A stretch of DNA of 64,000 nt. It comes from Burkholderia pseudomultivorans (GTDB lineage Bacteria > Pseudomonadota > Gammaproteobacteria > Burkholderiales > Burkholderiaceae). The stretch is from the NCBI RefSeq assembly GCF_001718415.1, contig NZ_CP013378.1:1984001-2048000 (forward strand). The letters run 5' to 3'. A model generated the notes under the pieces. The model saw only the letters and a program-made list of their open reading frames with translations, was not told where the DNA came from and did no database searches. Positions 9,726 to 18,228 of the stretch are shown piece after piece; within the stretch, counting starts at the first letter, position 1, and every line of letters starts with the position of its first letter. The translations under genes and the position numbers were made by a program.

Positions 9726-10289
9726 ATGGCGCGTTGCAGACTGACTGGAAACACGACCGGACGTCGGTTCGGCGGCTTCACGCTCGTCGAGCTGATGGTC
9801 GCGATCGCGCTGACGGTCGGGCTTGCGCTCTACGCGGCGCCCGCGTTCGATCAGTGGCGCATGCGCGAACGCGTCGATGCGCGCTCGCGCGCCTTGCTCG
9901 GCGCGCTGTCGTTTGCGCGTGCCGAGGCGACGCGTCTGGGCGTGCGCGTCACGCTGTGTCGCGCCGCGCATGACGGCACGTGCCTTGGTCCCGGCCAGCG
10001 GTGCGGCGAGTCCGAGTGGTCGTGCGACTGGGTCGTCAGCGGGCAGTTCGACGGGCAATCGCGCGTGCTGCGGCGCTATCCGCGCGATCCCGACATCGCG
10101 GTCGCGGGTGCCGCGCACGATCTCGCCTTCGTGCCGCCGGCAGGGCAGGCGATCGGCGGAATCCGGCGTTTCGAATTGCGTCCGCGGCGCGACATGCCGG
10201 GCGTCGACGATGCACGCGTGTCCCGCTGCGTACGGATTGCGGCGGGCGGTCGCGCGCGCGTCGCGACCGGCCGTTGCGACGCGGCATGA
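9726..10289 (+). CDS. fimT: Minor pilin / pseudopilin, FimT/GspH family
   Basis: Type IV pilin-like protein of 187 residues. The prepilin peptidase site is 'FGG|FTLVELMVAIALTVGLALY', with Glu at position 5 of the mature protein and a long hydrophobic helix. The C-terminal part contains paired cysteines (about residues 79, 87, 97 and 103) and is otherwise poorly conserved. It is the first of five overlapping genes whose products probably prime the pilus tip. A GGAG site lies before the ATG. Confidence 0.85.
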   Translation: MARCRLTGNTTGRRFGGFTLVELMVAIALTVGLALYAAPAFDQWRMRERVDARSRALLGALSFARAEATRLGVRVTLCRAAHDGTCLGPGQRCGESEWSCDWVVSGQFDGQSRVLRRYPRDPDIAVAGAAHDLAFVPPAGQAIGGIRRFELRPRRDMPGVDDARVSRCVRIAAGGRARVATGRCDAA

Positions 10290-10696
10290 TGACGGTGCGC
10301 CATGCGTCGCGCGGCACGTCGCTGCTCGAAGCGACGCTGGCCATTGCGCTGCTGGCGATCGTGATGCTCGCGGTGGCCGGCAGTCAGCTCGCGATGACGC
10401 AAGCGCAGCGGGCGACGATCTGGCGCGAGCGCGCGCTCTGGCTGGCCGATGCGCGCATCGAGCGCATGCACGCTGCGCCGGGCGTCGAGGACGGCCTGGC
10501 GGCGTTGGCGGCGGCCTCGCTGCCCGGCGGTGCGATGACGCTCGATGCGGGAGCGGCCGGCATGCGATTCGTCGTCGTCGGCTGGCACGGCGGCGAAGCG
10601 GCGGCTTCGTCGCGTTGCGGCGACGCGCGCATATCGAAGGAGCCGCCTGCCTGCGTGCGGCTTCCGTTTCGGGAGGGTCACGCCGATGCGCACTAA
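10286..10696 (+). CDS. pilV: Minor pilin, PilV-like
   Basis: A 136-residue type IV pilin-like protein. The leader 'MMTVRHASRG|TSLLEATLAIALLAIVMLAVAG' has Gly before the cleavage point and Glu5. The remaining chain is short and Ala-rich with a Cys pair near the end. Its ATG overlaps the fimT stop (ATGA) and its end overlaps pilW by 11 bases. PilV assignment rests on order (fimT-pilV-pilW-pilX-pilE) more than on the body sequence. Confidence 0.8.
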   Translation: MMTVRHASRGTSLLEATLAIALLAIVMLAVAGSQLAMTQAQRATIWRERALWLADARIERMHAAPGVEDGLAALAAASLPGGAMTLDAGAAGMRFVVVGWHGGEAAASSRCGDARISKEPPACVRLPFREGHADAH

Positions 10697-11507
10697 GCGC
10701 CGCATGCGCGCCCATACGCTGCTCGAGGTGCTGATCGCCATGACCGTCGGTCTGCTCGTGCTCGCGGCTGCAGGCGCCGCGTACCACACGCAGCGGGTCG
10801 CGCAGCGGCGCGCGGACGATGATTTCCGGATGCGCGATGCGGCGGGCACCGCGCTGTTGCTGATCGGCCAGCAGCTTCAGATGGCGGGATTCCGGCCGCT
10901 CGACGCCGGTGCGCCGACAGCATTGCCGCCGGTATTCGGCTGCTCGGCCGCGCGTATTCGCGGCGACGGCGCGCAGGTGCGGTGCGATCCGCTGCGAACG
11001 GATTCCGATGCGCTGCTGGTCCGGTATGTCGGCGATGCGGTGTCGACGTGGCCGACGGCGACTGCGCAGGTATCGGATTGCCTGGGGCAGGGCGTCGGCG
11101 CGCCGGGCGAACGGCCGCTCGTCGTGAATCGCTTCGATGCGCACATCAGTCCGTCGACGGGCGAACCCGAACTGTATTGCGAGGGCAGCGGCCGTCCGGG
11201 CGGGCCGCAGCCCGTGGTGGCGGGCATCGAGCAGTTGCGCGTGCGCTATCTGCGGCGCGGCGACGCGCGCTTCGTGCGCGCGGACGCGATGCGGGCCGCC
11301 GACTGGCACGACGTCGTGGCCGTGCAGGTCTGCGTGCAGGCGCGCGGCGAGCCGATGCGCGCGCCGGCCCGGTACGTCGACTGCGACGAGCGCGAAATGG
11401 TCGCACGGGATGGCCGTGCGCGTCTGGCGCTGCATCGCGTCGTCGCGTTGAGGAACGCGACGATCGGATTCGGCGAGACGCATCATGCACACGAGGTGTT
11501 GCGATGA
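10686..11507 (+). CDS. pilW: Minor pilin, PilW-like
   Basis: A 273-residue protein with leader 'MRTKRRMRA|HTLLEVLIAMTVGLLVLAAAG'. Glu5 is present, but the residue before the cleavage point is Ala where Gly is usual. It is the longest of the set, as PilW normally is, with a 'GQQLQMAGFRPL' segment typical of PilW after the helix. It overlaps pilV by 11 bases and pilX by four, so it is translationally coupled. Expected to work with PilV, PilX and PilE at the pilus tip. Confidence 0.85.
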   Translation: MRTKRRMRAHTLLEVLIAMTVGLLVLAAAGAAYHTQRVAQRRADDDFRMRDAAGTALLLIGQQLQMAGFRPLDAGAPTALPPVFGCSAARIRGDGAQVRCDPLRTDSDALLVRYVGDAVSTWPTATAQVSDCLGQGVGAPGERPLVVNRFDAHISPSTGEPELYCEGSGRPGGPQPVVAGIEQLRVRYLRRGDARFVRADAMRAADWHDVVAVQVCVQARGEPMRAPARYVDCDEREMVARDGRARLALHRVVALRNATIGFGETHHAHEVLR

Positions 11508-12142
11508 AGGGCGGCGGAAAGCGCGTGACGGCGCAGTGCCTGCGCCGGGAAAGCGCAACGACGAATGGCGATAAACCACCTGCACCGGAAGATCCCGCTG
11601 CGGGGCATCGCGCCCGGTTCACACGGTCTCACCCACCTCGCGGCAGTGGACGCGGCGACACCGGCTTTGCACTGCCGGCCGTGATCGCGGTCGGCGCGGC
11701 CGTCGCCGCGCTGACGGGCACATGGTTCGAATCGGCGCTGACGGAGTCGCGCCGCACGCGAGCGCTGTCGGACCGGTTGATCGCGTTTCATGCGGCCGAC
11801 GCCGCGCTGGCTGCATGCACCGCGCGCTTGTTGCGCGGTTCGGCAAGTTACCTGCCCGAACGCGACGCGCATGCCGAACCGGATGCGTGGCGGCACGAGC
11901 CTGCGCTGACGCTCGCCGAGGCATTCGCGCCGTTCGCCGACTGGCCGCCGGCCGTGCAGCCGCCGCGATGCCTGATCGAAGCGTGGCGCGGCGCGGGGCC
12001 GGATGACGCCCGTGCGTACCTCGTCACGGCGCGCGGCGTCGGCACGCACGGGTCGAGCGTCGTCTGGCTGCAGAGCCAGGTTGCGATTCGTGACGGCCGC
12101 ATCGTCGCGCAACGCTGGCGGCGCGTAGCGGCATTGCACTGA
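11504..12142 (+). CDS. pilX: Minor pilin, PilX-like
   Basis: A 212-residue protein with an unusually long basic N-terminus (about 55 residues) before 'TG|FALPAVIAVGAAVAALTGTWF'. Pro stands where Glu5 is found in most pilins. The following 'ESALTESRRTRALSDRLIAFHAADAALA' resembles the PilX N-terminal helix. The ATG overlaps the pilW stop. A later start nearer the hydrophobic stretch is possible, but no other ATG lies in between. Confidence 0.72.
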   Translation: MKGGGKRVTAQCLRRESATTNGDKPPAPEDPAAGHRARFTRSHPPRGSGRGDTGFALPAVIAVGAAVAALTGTWFESALTESRRTRALSDRLIAFHAADAALAACTARLLRGSASYLPERDAHAEPDAWRHEPALTLAEAFAPFADWPPAVQPPRCLIEAWRGAGPDDARAYLVTARGVGTHGSSVVWLQSQVAIRDGRIVAQRWRRVAALH

Positions 12143-12157
12143 CAAGGGGAGGGGGGC

Positions 12158-12586
12158 ATGGTGCGACCGTCAGGATTCACGTTGCTCGAGCTGATGATCG
12201 TGCTCGCGATCGTCGCCGCCTTGGCCGGATGGGGGATTCCGTCGTATCGCGAGCATGTCGCGCGGGTCCATCGGGCATCGGCGGTATCGGCGCTGTATCG
12301 CGCGGCCCAGTATCTCGAGACGCTCGACGGCGTGCCGCCGGCAACGCTGCCCGATGCGCTCGCGCATGCGCCGCCGGACGGGCGGCCGGTCTATCGCGTG
12401 ACGCGGCGGCCGCCGGCCGGCGACGATGCGCCGATGGCGTACGAACTCGAAGCGATCCCGCTCGACACCGGACCCATGCGCGACGACCTGTGCGGCGCGT
12501 TCACGCTGCATTCGGACGGGACAAAAAGCAATGCGCGGCACGACGGCAACGATGCGTGGAATCCGGCTTGCTGGGGCGTACGCTGA
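12158..12586 (+). CDS. pilE: Type IV pilin-like protein, PilE family
   Basis: A 142-residue pilin-like protein with a textbook leader 'MVRPSG|FTLLELMIVLAIVAALAGWGIPSYREHV' and a C-terminal disulfide pair (Cys in 'DDLCGAF' and 'NPACWG'), as in PilE minor pilins. An AGGGGAGGGG stretch precedes the ATG. It is the last gene of the minor-pilin operon, 15 bp after pilX. Confidence 0.87.
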   Translation: MVRPSGFTLLELMIVLAIVAALAGWGIPSYREHVARVHRASAVSALYRAAQYLETLDGVPPATLPDALAHAPPDGRPVYRVTRRPPAGDDAPMAYELEAIPLDTGPMRDDLCGAFTLHSDGTKSNARHDGNDAWNPACWGVR

Positions 12587-12689
12587 CCGCCCGCGAAGCG
12601 AATGAAGCGCATACTGCCGCGCGCGGCCAGCGCGCGTCACCGCCTGCGCTGCGTTGCGGCCACTGCGGCCGTGGCGGCCGCTTAGCGCG

Positions 12690-13136
12690 TCATTCGCCGA
12701 TGGCGGCGTCGCTGCCGCGCTCGTCGCGCGATTGTTTCCAGATCCGGTAGACCTCCCATGCGGCGAACCCGAGCGAGCCCCACTTCAGCGCGGGGCCGGC
12801 GCTGGCGCGCAGCAGCGAGCGAACCGGTTTCGCCAGCACGAGCGAGGCGAGCGAGCTCAGCATCGGATACTGGTTGACGAGATTGCCGAGGCTCGCGTTC
12901 AGCGTCTTCGCGGACTGGCTGAACTTGCCGCCGGACAGGCCGGGGATGAACACCTTGAGCCAGCTGAAGCGCGTGACCGCGTGGCGCATCTCGGCGGCGG
13001 CTTCCGCCAGTTCGAGTCGTTCGACCTCGGATCGCAGGATCAGCAATTCCTTGCGGAGCGCGCGATGCTGCGACGCGCTCCAGTTCGATCGCGACGAAGG
13101 GGGGCGGGGTGCATTGCCCGTGGCGTTCTGGCTCAT
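12690..13136 (-). CDS. DUF3318-like small membrane-associated protein
   Basis: A 148-residue protein with a helical, charged N-terminal half ('RALRKELLILRSEVERLELAEAAAEM') and a C-terminal half with two weakly hydrophobic helices ('LSSLASLVLAKPVRSLL', 'WGSLGFAAWEVYRIW'). It belongs by position with the YqjE-like and YqjD-like genes upstream, a trio seen in many beta-proteobacteria. The DUF number is recalled from that context and is less certain than the gene itself. Confidence 0.65.
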   Translation of the reverse strand: MSQNATGNAPRPPSSRSNWSASQHRALRKELLILRSEVERLELAEAAAEMRHAVTRFSWLKVFIPGLSGGKFSQSAKTLNASLGNLVNQYPMLSSLASLVLAKPVRSLLRASAGPALKWGSLGFAAWEVYRIWKQSRDERGSDAAIGE

Positions 13137-13179
13137 GGCGCGTCGGCGAAGTGAGTGAGAGGGACGAACGCGATCGCGT

Positions 13180-13569
13180 TCATGGCTTGCCGCGGAACAG
13201 TTCGCGGTCTTTCTCGAGCTCGGCGAGGGTCGCCTCGAACACGGTCGGCGCATCGCGCAGGCCCGAGCGTGCCTTCAGCGCGCACGCGATGCCGCCCAGC
13301 GCATAGAGCGCGGTGATTGCGGCGAGCGCCTGCCAGCGATAGGTGTCCCAGAACGCGATCGCGATCAGCACGGTCAGGCTGATCAGCGCCATCGTCGCGA
13401 GCATCATCGCGGCGAGCCCGAGGAACAGCACGCCCATCAGGCGTTCCTTCTCCTCGGCCAGCTCGATGCCCACCAGTTCGAGGCGGGTTTGCAGGAGGCC
13501 GATCGCCGAGCCGACGAGGCGGCGCAGCGGTCCCTGGCCGGACGGCTGCGAGTGGGTGTCTGTCGTCAT
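13180..13569 (-). CDS. Phage-holin-superfamily / YqjE-like inner membrane protein
   Basis: A 129-residue protein: an amphipathic helix ('LLQTRLELVGIELAEEKERLMGVLF'), two membrane helices (about 45-70 and 78-98), then a charged tail 'ATLAELEKDRELFRGK'. This is the layout of YqjE/DUF1469. The holin name reflects fold similarity only; no phage gene is nearby. The YqjD-ElaB group is linked to ribosome hibernation and envelope stress in E. coli. Confidence 0.82.
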   Translation of the reverse strand: MTTDTHSQPSGQGPLRRLVGSAIGLLQTRLELVGIELAEEKERLMGVLFLGLAAMMLATMALISLTVLIAIAFWDTYRWQALAAITALYALGGIACALKARSGLRDAPTVFEATLAELEKDRELFRGKP

Positions 13570-13610
13570 GGATGAGTGGCTTGCGCCAGTGAGCGGCTAG
13601 GACAAAGCCG

Positions 13611-13628
13611 CCGGCGGCGAACCGCCGG
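13611..13628 (-). terminator. Possible terminator after the YqjD-like gene
   Basis: On the minus strand CCGGCGG and CCGCCGG flank a TTCG tetraloop, followed by CGGCTTTGTCC. The UUCG loop makes a very stable hairpin, but the T-run is weak, so this may be only partial termination between the YqjD-like and YqjE-like genes. Confidence 0.4.
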
Positions 13629-13689
13629 CCGGCTTCGGCGCCCGCAGCCGCGGGTAGCGGCGCGGGGGCGGAACGGCGCCAGGCGCGCG

Positions 13690-13992
13690 TTACTTGCGGT
13701 TGATCAGCAGACCGATCAGCACGCCGACGCCCGCAGCGACGCCGATCGACGTCCACGGATGCTCATGCACGTAGTCGTCGGTCGCGCGCGCGGCCTTCTT
13801 GCCTTTCTCGACCACGACGACCTGGACGTCGGCTGCCTTTTCCTTGGCCTGCTTCAGGCGCGACATGGCTTTTTCGCGCAGCTCGGCCGCACGGTCGCCC
13901 GTGCTGCTCGCGGCTTGCTTGAGCAGGTCTTCGGCGTCCGCGAGAACGGTTTTGATATCCGACATCAGTTTCTCCTTGTTGATTTCCGACAT
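13690..13992 (-). CDS. DUF883 family protein (ElaB/YqjD type)
   Basis: A 100-residue protein. The N-terminal coiled coil ('LMSDIKTVLADAEDLLKQAASSTGDRAAELREKAMSRL') is followed by a C-terminal membrane anchor with a Gly-rich helix ('PWTSIGVAAGVGVLIGLLINRK'), the layout of E. coli YqjD and ElaB, which tether ribosomes to the membrane in stationary phase. AGGGAG precedes the ATG at 13992; a longer frame upstream is not needed. Confidence 0.88.
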   Translation of the reverse strand: MSEINKEKLMSDIKTVLADAEDLLKQAASSTGDRAAELREKAMSRLKQAKEKAADVQVVVVEKGKKAARATDDYVHEHPWTSIGVAAGVGVLIGLLINRK

Positions 13993-14310
13993 TGCAACTC
14001 CCTTCATGCTGTCATGCTGCAGGTTCACATCGTAGCGAAACGCCTGCCTGCTGGCGAGCCGGGAAGACGCACGGGGTGCGTTGCCAGACTGCATAGTAAA
14101 CGACTTGTAATCTTCGACAGAGCGGCAAACGGCGCAAAAAGTTTCATGCGCGACCGGTCATCCTCGCCCGGCACCGGGCAAAAATGACAAAAAAGCATGA
14201 ATATCAAACGTAATAATCGTTCGCATCGCGCATGGCTTCCCTTAAGCTGATGGACTGTCCCGCGCCGACCGCGCGCGGTTTCAACCAGTATCGTTCGAGG
14301 AGGGAACACC

Positions 14311-14949
14311 ATGAGTCTGCGTCTTGGCGACATCGCACCGGATTTCGAGCAGGAATCGAGCCTGGGCCCGATCAAGTTTCACGAGTGGCTCGGCAACAGC
14401 TGGGGCGTGCTGTTCTCCCATCCGGCCGACTACACGCCGGTGTGCACGACGGAACTCGGGCTGACCGCGAAGCTGAAGGGCGAATTCGAGAAGCGCAACG
14501 TGAAGGTGATCGCGCTGTCGGTCGACGGCGTCGATTCGCACAAGGGCTGGATCAACGACATCAACGAAACGCAGTCGACGGTCGTCGGTTTCCCGATCAT
14601 CGCCGATGCGGATCGCAAGGTCTCGCAACTGTATGACATGATCCACCCGAACGCGAACGAAACGCTGACGGTGCGCTCGCTGTTCGTGATCGATCCGAAC
14701 AAGAAGGTGCGGCTCATCATCACCTACCCGGCCAGCACGGGGCGCAACTTCGACGAAGTGCTGCGCGTGATCGACTCGCTGCAGCTCACCGACAACTACA
14801 AGGTCGCGACGCCCGGCAACTGGAAGGATGGCGACGATGTCGTGATCGTGCCGTCGCTGCAGGATCCGGAGGAACTGAAGCAGCGCTTCCCGAAGGGCTT
14901 CAACGCGGTGCGTCCGTACCTGCGCCTCACGCCGCAGCCGAACAAGTAA
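14311..14949 (+). CDS. 1-Cys peroxiredoxin (Prx6 family)
   Basis: Thiol peroxidase of 212 residues reducing hydrogen and organic peroxides in the cytoplasm. The peroxidatic Cys45 lies in 'PADYTPVCTTELG'. The C-terminal arm 'KQRFPKGFNAVRPYLRLTPQPNK' and the length fit the Prx6 (LsfA-like) group rather than two-Cys AhpC. GAGGAGGG precedes the ATG at ideal spacing. It is monocistronic, bounded downstream by a strong bidirectional terminator. Confidence 0.93.
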   Translation: MSLRLGDIAPDFEQESSLGPIKFHEWLGNSWGVLFSHPADYTPVCTTELGLTAKLKGEFEKRNVKVIALSVDGVDSHKGWINDINETQSTVVGFPIIADADRKVSQLYDMIHPNANETLTVRSLFVIDPNKKVRLIITYPASTGRNFDEVLRVIDSLQLTDNYKVATPGNWKDGDDVVIVPSLQDPEELKQRFPKGFNAVRPYLRLTPQPNK

Positions 14950-15006
14950 GCGGCGTGCGTCGCGCGATCGCGGCCTTGGGCCCGATGCGCGAAGGTCGAT
15001 GAAACA

Positions 15007-15046
15007 ACGGCCCGCCCGGCAGTCATGCCGGGCGGGCCGTTTCTTT
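15007..15046. terminator. Bidirectional terminator between peroxiredoxin and gcdH
   Basis: A perfect 15-bp stem (ACGGCCCGCCCGGCA and its complement) with a GTCA loop is followed by TTCTTT on the plus strand and TTGTTTC on the minus strand. It separates two convergent genes. Confidence 0.88.
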
Positions 15047-15087
15047 GCGGTGCATGCGTGGCGGCGGCCGCCGCCACGTCGGAACGA

Positions 15088-16275
15088 TCAGAAGAAAGCC
15101 TGGATGCCGGTCTGCGCGCGGCCGAGAATCAGCGCGTGGATGTCGTGCGTGCCTTCGTACGTGTTGACCACCTCGAGGTTCACGAGGTGACGCGCGACGC
15201 CGAATTCGTCCGAGATGCCGTTGCCGCCGAGCATGTCGCGCGCGAGCCGCGCGATGTCGAGCGCCTTGCCGCACGAATTGCGCTTCATGATCGACGTGAT
15301 CTCGACGGCCGCCGTGCCTTCGTCCTTCATCCGGCCGAGTCGCAACACGCCCTGCAGGCCGAGCGTGATCTCGGTCTGCATGTCGGCGAGCTTCTTCTGG
15401 ATCAGCTGGTTCGCGGCGAGCGGCCGGCCGAACTGCTTGCGGTCGAGCACGTACTGGCGCGCGGTGTGCCAGCACGACTCGGCGGCGCCGAGCGCGCCCC
15501 ATGCAATCCCGTAGCGCGCCGAGTTCAGGCACGTGAATGGGCCGCGCAGGCCGCTCACGTTCGGCATCAGGTTCTCGTCGGGCACGAACACCTCGTCGAG
15601 CACGATCTCGCCGGTGATCGACGCGCGCAGCCCGACCTTGCCGTGGATCGCCGGCGCCGACAGGCCCTTCCAGCCCTTCTCGAGGATGAAGCCGCGGATC
15701 GTGTCCTTGCCGTCTTCCTCGAGTTTCGCCCACACGACGAACACGTCGGCGATCGGCGAGTTGGTGATCCACATCTTCGCGCCGGACAGCGAGTAGCCGC
15801 CGGCCACTTTCTTCGCGCGCGTGACCATGCTGCCCGGATCGGAGCCGTGGTTCGGCTCGGTCAGCCCGAAGCAGCCGATCCACTCGCCGGTCGCGAGCTT
15901 CGGCAGATATTTCTGTTTCTGCGCGTCCGAGCCGAATTCGAAGATCGGCACCATCACGAGCGACGACTGCACCGACATCATCGAGCGGTAGCCGGAATCG
16001 ACGCGCTCGACTTCGCGCGCGATCAGGCCGTAGCTCACGTAGTTGAGGCCGGGGCCGCCGTACTGCTCGGGAATCGTCGGGCCGAGCAGGCCGAGCTCGC
16101 CCATCTCGCGGAAGATTTCCGCATCGGTGCGCTCGTGGCGGAACGCCTCGGTCACGCGCGGCGCGAGCTTGTCCTGCGCGTACGCGTGCGCGGCGTCGCG
16201 CACCATCCGCTCTTCTTCGGTCAGTTGCTGGTCGAGCAGCAGCGGATCGTCCCAATGAAAAGTTGCAGCGCTCAT
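15088..16275 (-). CDS. gcdH: Glutaryl-CoA dehydrogenase
   Basis: FAD acyl-CoA dehydrogenase of 395 residues that oxidises and decarboxylates glutaryl-CoA to crotonyl-CoA in lysine, tryptophan and glutarate breakdown. The features that point to this member are '[24 protein letters not shown]' and the '[25 protein letters not shown]' end with the catalytic Glu. '[15 protein letters not shown]' is the substrate/FAD region. The ATG at 16275 has GAGGAGATC upstream. It is divergent from an IclR gene with a palindrome in the 75-bp gap, so local control is likely. Confidence 0.94.
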   Translation of the reverse strand: MSAATFHWDDPLLLDQQLTEEERMVRDAAHAYAQDKLAPRVTEAFRHERTDAEIFREMGELGLLGPTIPEQYGGPGLNYVSYGLIAREVERVDSGYRSMMSVQSSLVMVPIFEFGSDAQKQKYLPKLATGEWIGCFGLTEPNHGSDPGSMVTRAKKVAGGYSLSGAKMWITNSPIADVFVVWAKLEEDGKDTIRGFILEKGWKGLSAPAIHGKVGLRASITGEIVLDEVFVPDENLMPNVSGLRGPFTCLNSARYGIAWGALGAAESCWHTARQYVLDRKQFGRPLAANQLIQKKLADMQTEITLGLQGVLRLGRMKDEGTAAVEITSIMKRNSCGKALDIARLARDMLGGNGISDEFGVARHLVNLEVVNTYEGTHDIHALILGRAQTGIQAFF

Positions 16276-16299
16276 CGATGATCTCCTCACTTGACTGTA

Positions 16300-16316
16300 G
16301 TTCCGCTCTGCGGAAC
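16300..16316. promoter_or_regulatory. IclR-type operator palindrome
   Basis: The 17-bp sequence GTTCCGCTCTGCGGAAC has perfect 7-bp arms around a 3-bp centre. It lies between the start codons of gcdH and the IclR-family gene. TTCCGC-type inverted repeats are usual for IclR-family regulators, so it probably serves both promoters. Direct binding has not been shown. Confidence 0.75.
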
Positions 16317-16350
16317 AATGTTTTGCAAATTGATCCCAGTGTAGCATCAG

Positions 16351-17142
16351 ATGACGCTTTCAACCATCGACGAAACCCCAATCGACGAACGCAAGTTCGT
16401 GGTCGCGCTTGCGCGCGGGCTCGACCTGCTGCGCGCATTCCGGCCCGGCGAGACGATGCTCGGCAACCGCGATTTCGCGCAGCGCACGGGTTTGCCGAAG
16501 GCGACGGTGAACCGGCTCGCCTATACGCTGACCGTGCTGGGCTATCTGCGCTACGACGAGACGCTCGGAAAGTATGCGCTGGACGCCGGCGTGCTGTCGC
16601 TCGGCTACGCGCTGCTGTCGGGCTCCGGCACGCTCGACCTCGCGCGACCGCACATGCAGGCGCTCGCGCGCGAGATCGGCGCGGCCGTGTCGCTCGGCTG
16701 CCGCGACGGCCTCGACATGATCTATCTGGAGACGATTCGCAGCGAGACCGCGCTGACGCTCGGGCTCGCGCCCGGCTCGCGGCTGTCGATGCTGACGAGT
16801 TCGATGGGGCGCGCGTACCTGGCCGTGCAGCCGGAGGATGTCCGGCGCGCGCTCTATGCGGAATTGCACCGGGCGGCCGGCGGCGCGGCCGACGCCGATG
16901 CGCTCGTCGCCGCTGCGCAGCAGGCGGTGGCCGAGTTTCCGGCGAGCGGCTGCTGCTATTCGTTCCGCGCGTGGCACGCGGACGTCAACGCGGCGGCCGT
17001 GCCGTTTCGCGAGCCGCGCGAAGGGCGCTGGCTGATCCTGAGCTGCAGCGGCCCGGCGTCGTCGATGGACGACGACGTGTTCCGCACGCTGGTCGGGCCA
17101 AAATTGAAGGCGCTCGCGCAGCGGCTCGGGCAGACGGCCTGA
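16351..17142 (+). CDS. IclR-family transcriptional regulator
   Basis: A 263-residue regulator. The winged helix is at about residues 18-80 ('[11 protein letters not shown]...[25 protein letters not shown]'), the effector domain at about 95-255 with the typical '[20 protein letters not shown]' and '[22 protein letters not shown]'. It is divergent from gcdH and probably controls glutarate or lysine catabolism. The ligand is unknown, glutarate or glutaryl-CoA being natural guesses. Confidence 0.92.
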   Translation: MTLSTIDETPIDERKFVVALARGLDLLRAFRPGETMLGNRDFAQRTGLPKATVNRLAYTLTVLGYLRYDETLGKYALDAGVLSLGYALLSGSGTLDLARPHMQALAREIGAAVSLGCRDGLDMIYLETIRSETALTLGLAPGSRLSMLTSSMGRAYLAVQPEDVRRALYAELHRAAGGAADADALVAAAQQAVAEFPASGCCYSFRAWHADVNAAAVPFREPREGRWLILSCSGPASSMDDDVFRTLVGPKLKALAQRLGQTA

Positions 17143-17282
17143 GCGCGACGGCCGCGCTGCGCATCTGACGCCTCGCATAGCGAGGCCCCGAGACGACCCG
17201 GCAAACAGGGCGTCGATTCCTCCGCGCCCGTTCCCTTTCCATTCCTCCGCGCACCGAGCAGCCTGCCCGGCCGCGGCCCTTT

Positions 17283-18086
17283 CTAGACCGTCACCACCTT
17301 CGCGAACACCGGCCCCTGCATGAACCGCACGTCGTGCTGGCGCAGCAGTTCGCACTGCGTCTCGTCGACGACGCCGTCGAAGATCAGCGGAATCCGCACG
17401 CGCTGCGCATACGCGACGAGCGCCTTCACCATCCCGTCGCGCAGCGCGATGCCGGCATCCATCTTGATGTAGTCGGGCCGCGCCATCTCCGATTCGACCG
17501 CGAGGATGCGCCCCGGGTCGGGCAGCTTGTCCGCGACCTTGAAGCCGTGATGCTGGTAGCTGCGCGTCAGGTAGCCGAGGAAGGTCTTGTGCGCGACCGC
17601 GACCGCCGGCAGCTCGATCACGATCCGCTCGGGCGACAGCCCGAAGCGCTGCAGCACCGACGAGAAATGCTTGCCGTGATCGTATTTCACGCTCTTGAGC
17701 AGCCGTTCGTGCACGCGCAGGAACAGCAGCCCGTGGCGCTGCGCACCGAAGAAGTTGATCGCGTGCAGCGCGCGCGACAGGCGGTCGATCGCGACCAGCG
17801 TCTGGTCGTCGATGGCGGAGTCGACCGGATCGTGCGGCGCGCCCGTCACCAGCGTGACGGCCTGGAAGCCGAGCTCGTCGCCGTAGCGCTCGATCGCGTC
17901 CGCGAACGACGTCGACTGCGGCGCGCCCGGCATCGTCACGTCGTAGATGGGTTCGTACGCGCTGCCGAGTACGCGCTCGGGCAGGCGCGCACACGCGGTG
18001 CCGCCTTCGGCAAGCGCGAGGTGTTCCCGCAGATAGGGCAGCTGCCCGGCACGGGCGACCAGCTCGGGAATGGTAGGCGGAATCAT
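17283..18086 (-). CDS. Degenerate EAL-domain protein
   Basis: A 267-residue protein that aligns by eye to EAL phosphodiesterase domains: 'SAYEPIYDVT' at the start of the fold, 'RIVIELPAV', 'PDYIKMDAGIALRDG', and 'IPLIFDGVVDETQCELLRQHDVRFMQG' near the end. The catalytic EAL triplet is absent, DDFG is replaced by 'VADKLPDPG', and the EGVE glutamate is missing ('FDGVVD'). It is therefore unlikely to cleave c-di-GMP. It may bind the nucleotide or a protein partner. It is divergent from the mha-hmg gene run. Confidence 0.75.
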   Translation of the reverse strand: MIPPTIPELVARAGQLPYLREHLALAEGGTACARLPERVLGSAYEPIYDVTMPGAPQSTSFADAIERYGDELGFQAVTLVTGAPHDPVDSAIDDQTLVAIDRLSRALHAINFFGAQRHGLLFLRVHERLLKSVKYDHGKHFSSVLQRFGLSPERIVIELPAVAVAHKTFLGYLTRSYQHHGFKVADKLPDPGRILAVESEMARPDYIKMDAGIALRDGMVKALVAYAQRVRIPLIFDGVVDETQCELLRQHDVRFMQGPVFAKVVTV

Positions 18087-18105
18087 CGGCGTCGATCGAC
18101 AAGGA

Positions 18106-18129
18106 AAAAGGGCGGCCGAACGGGCCGCC
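18106..18129 (-). terminator. Terminator-like hairpin in the leader of the EAL-like gene
   Basis: On the minus strand GGCGGCC-CGTTC-GGCCGCC is followed by CTTTTT, ending about 20 bases before the ATG of the EAL-like gene. It looks like an intrinsic terminator inside the gene's own leader, so it could act as an attenuator or insulate the gene from upstream transcription. Confidence 0.5.
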
Positions 18130-18228
18130 TCATCTCGATAGTAGCAGTGCGCGCGGGGCTCGGCTTGGCGTTTCGCTCATATGGTTATCCCGTCCCCGAG
18201 CGGGCCGCCTAGGGTTTACGTTGATTTC

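Noticed and set aside
13180..13569. Prophage indicated by a phage-holin-type protein
   Set aside because: The gene is a YqjE-like chromosomal protein in its usual company; no endolysin, integrase or structural genes are near.
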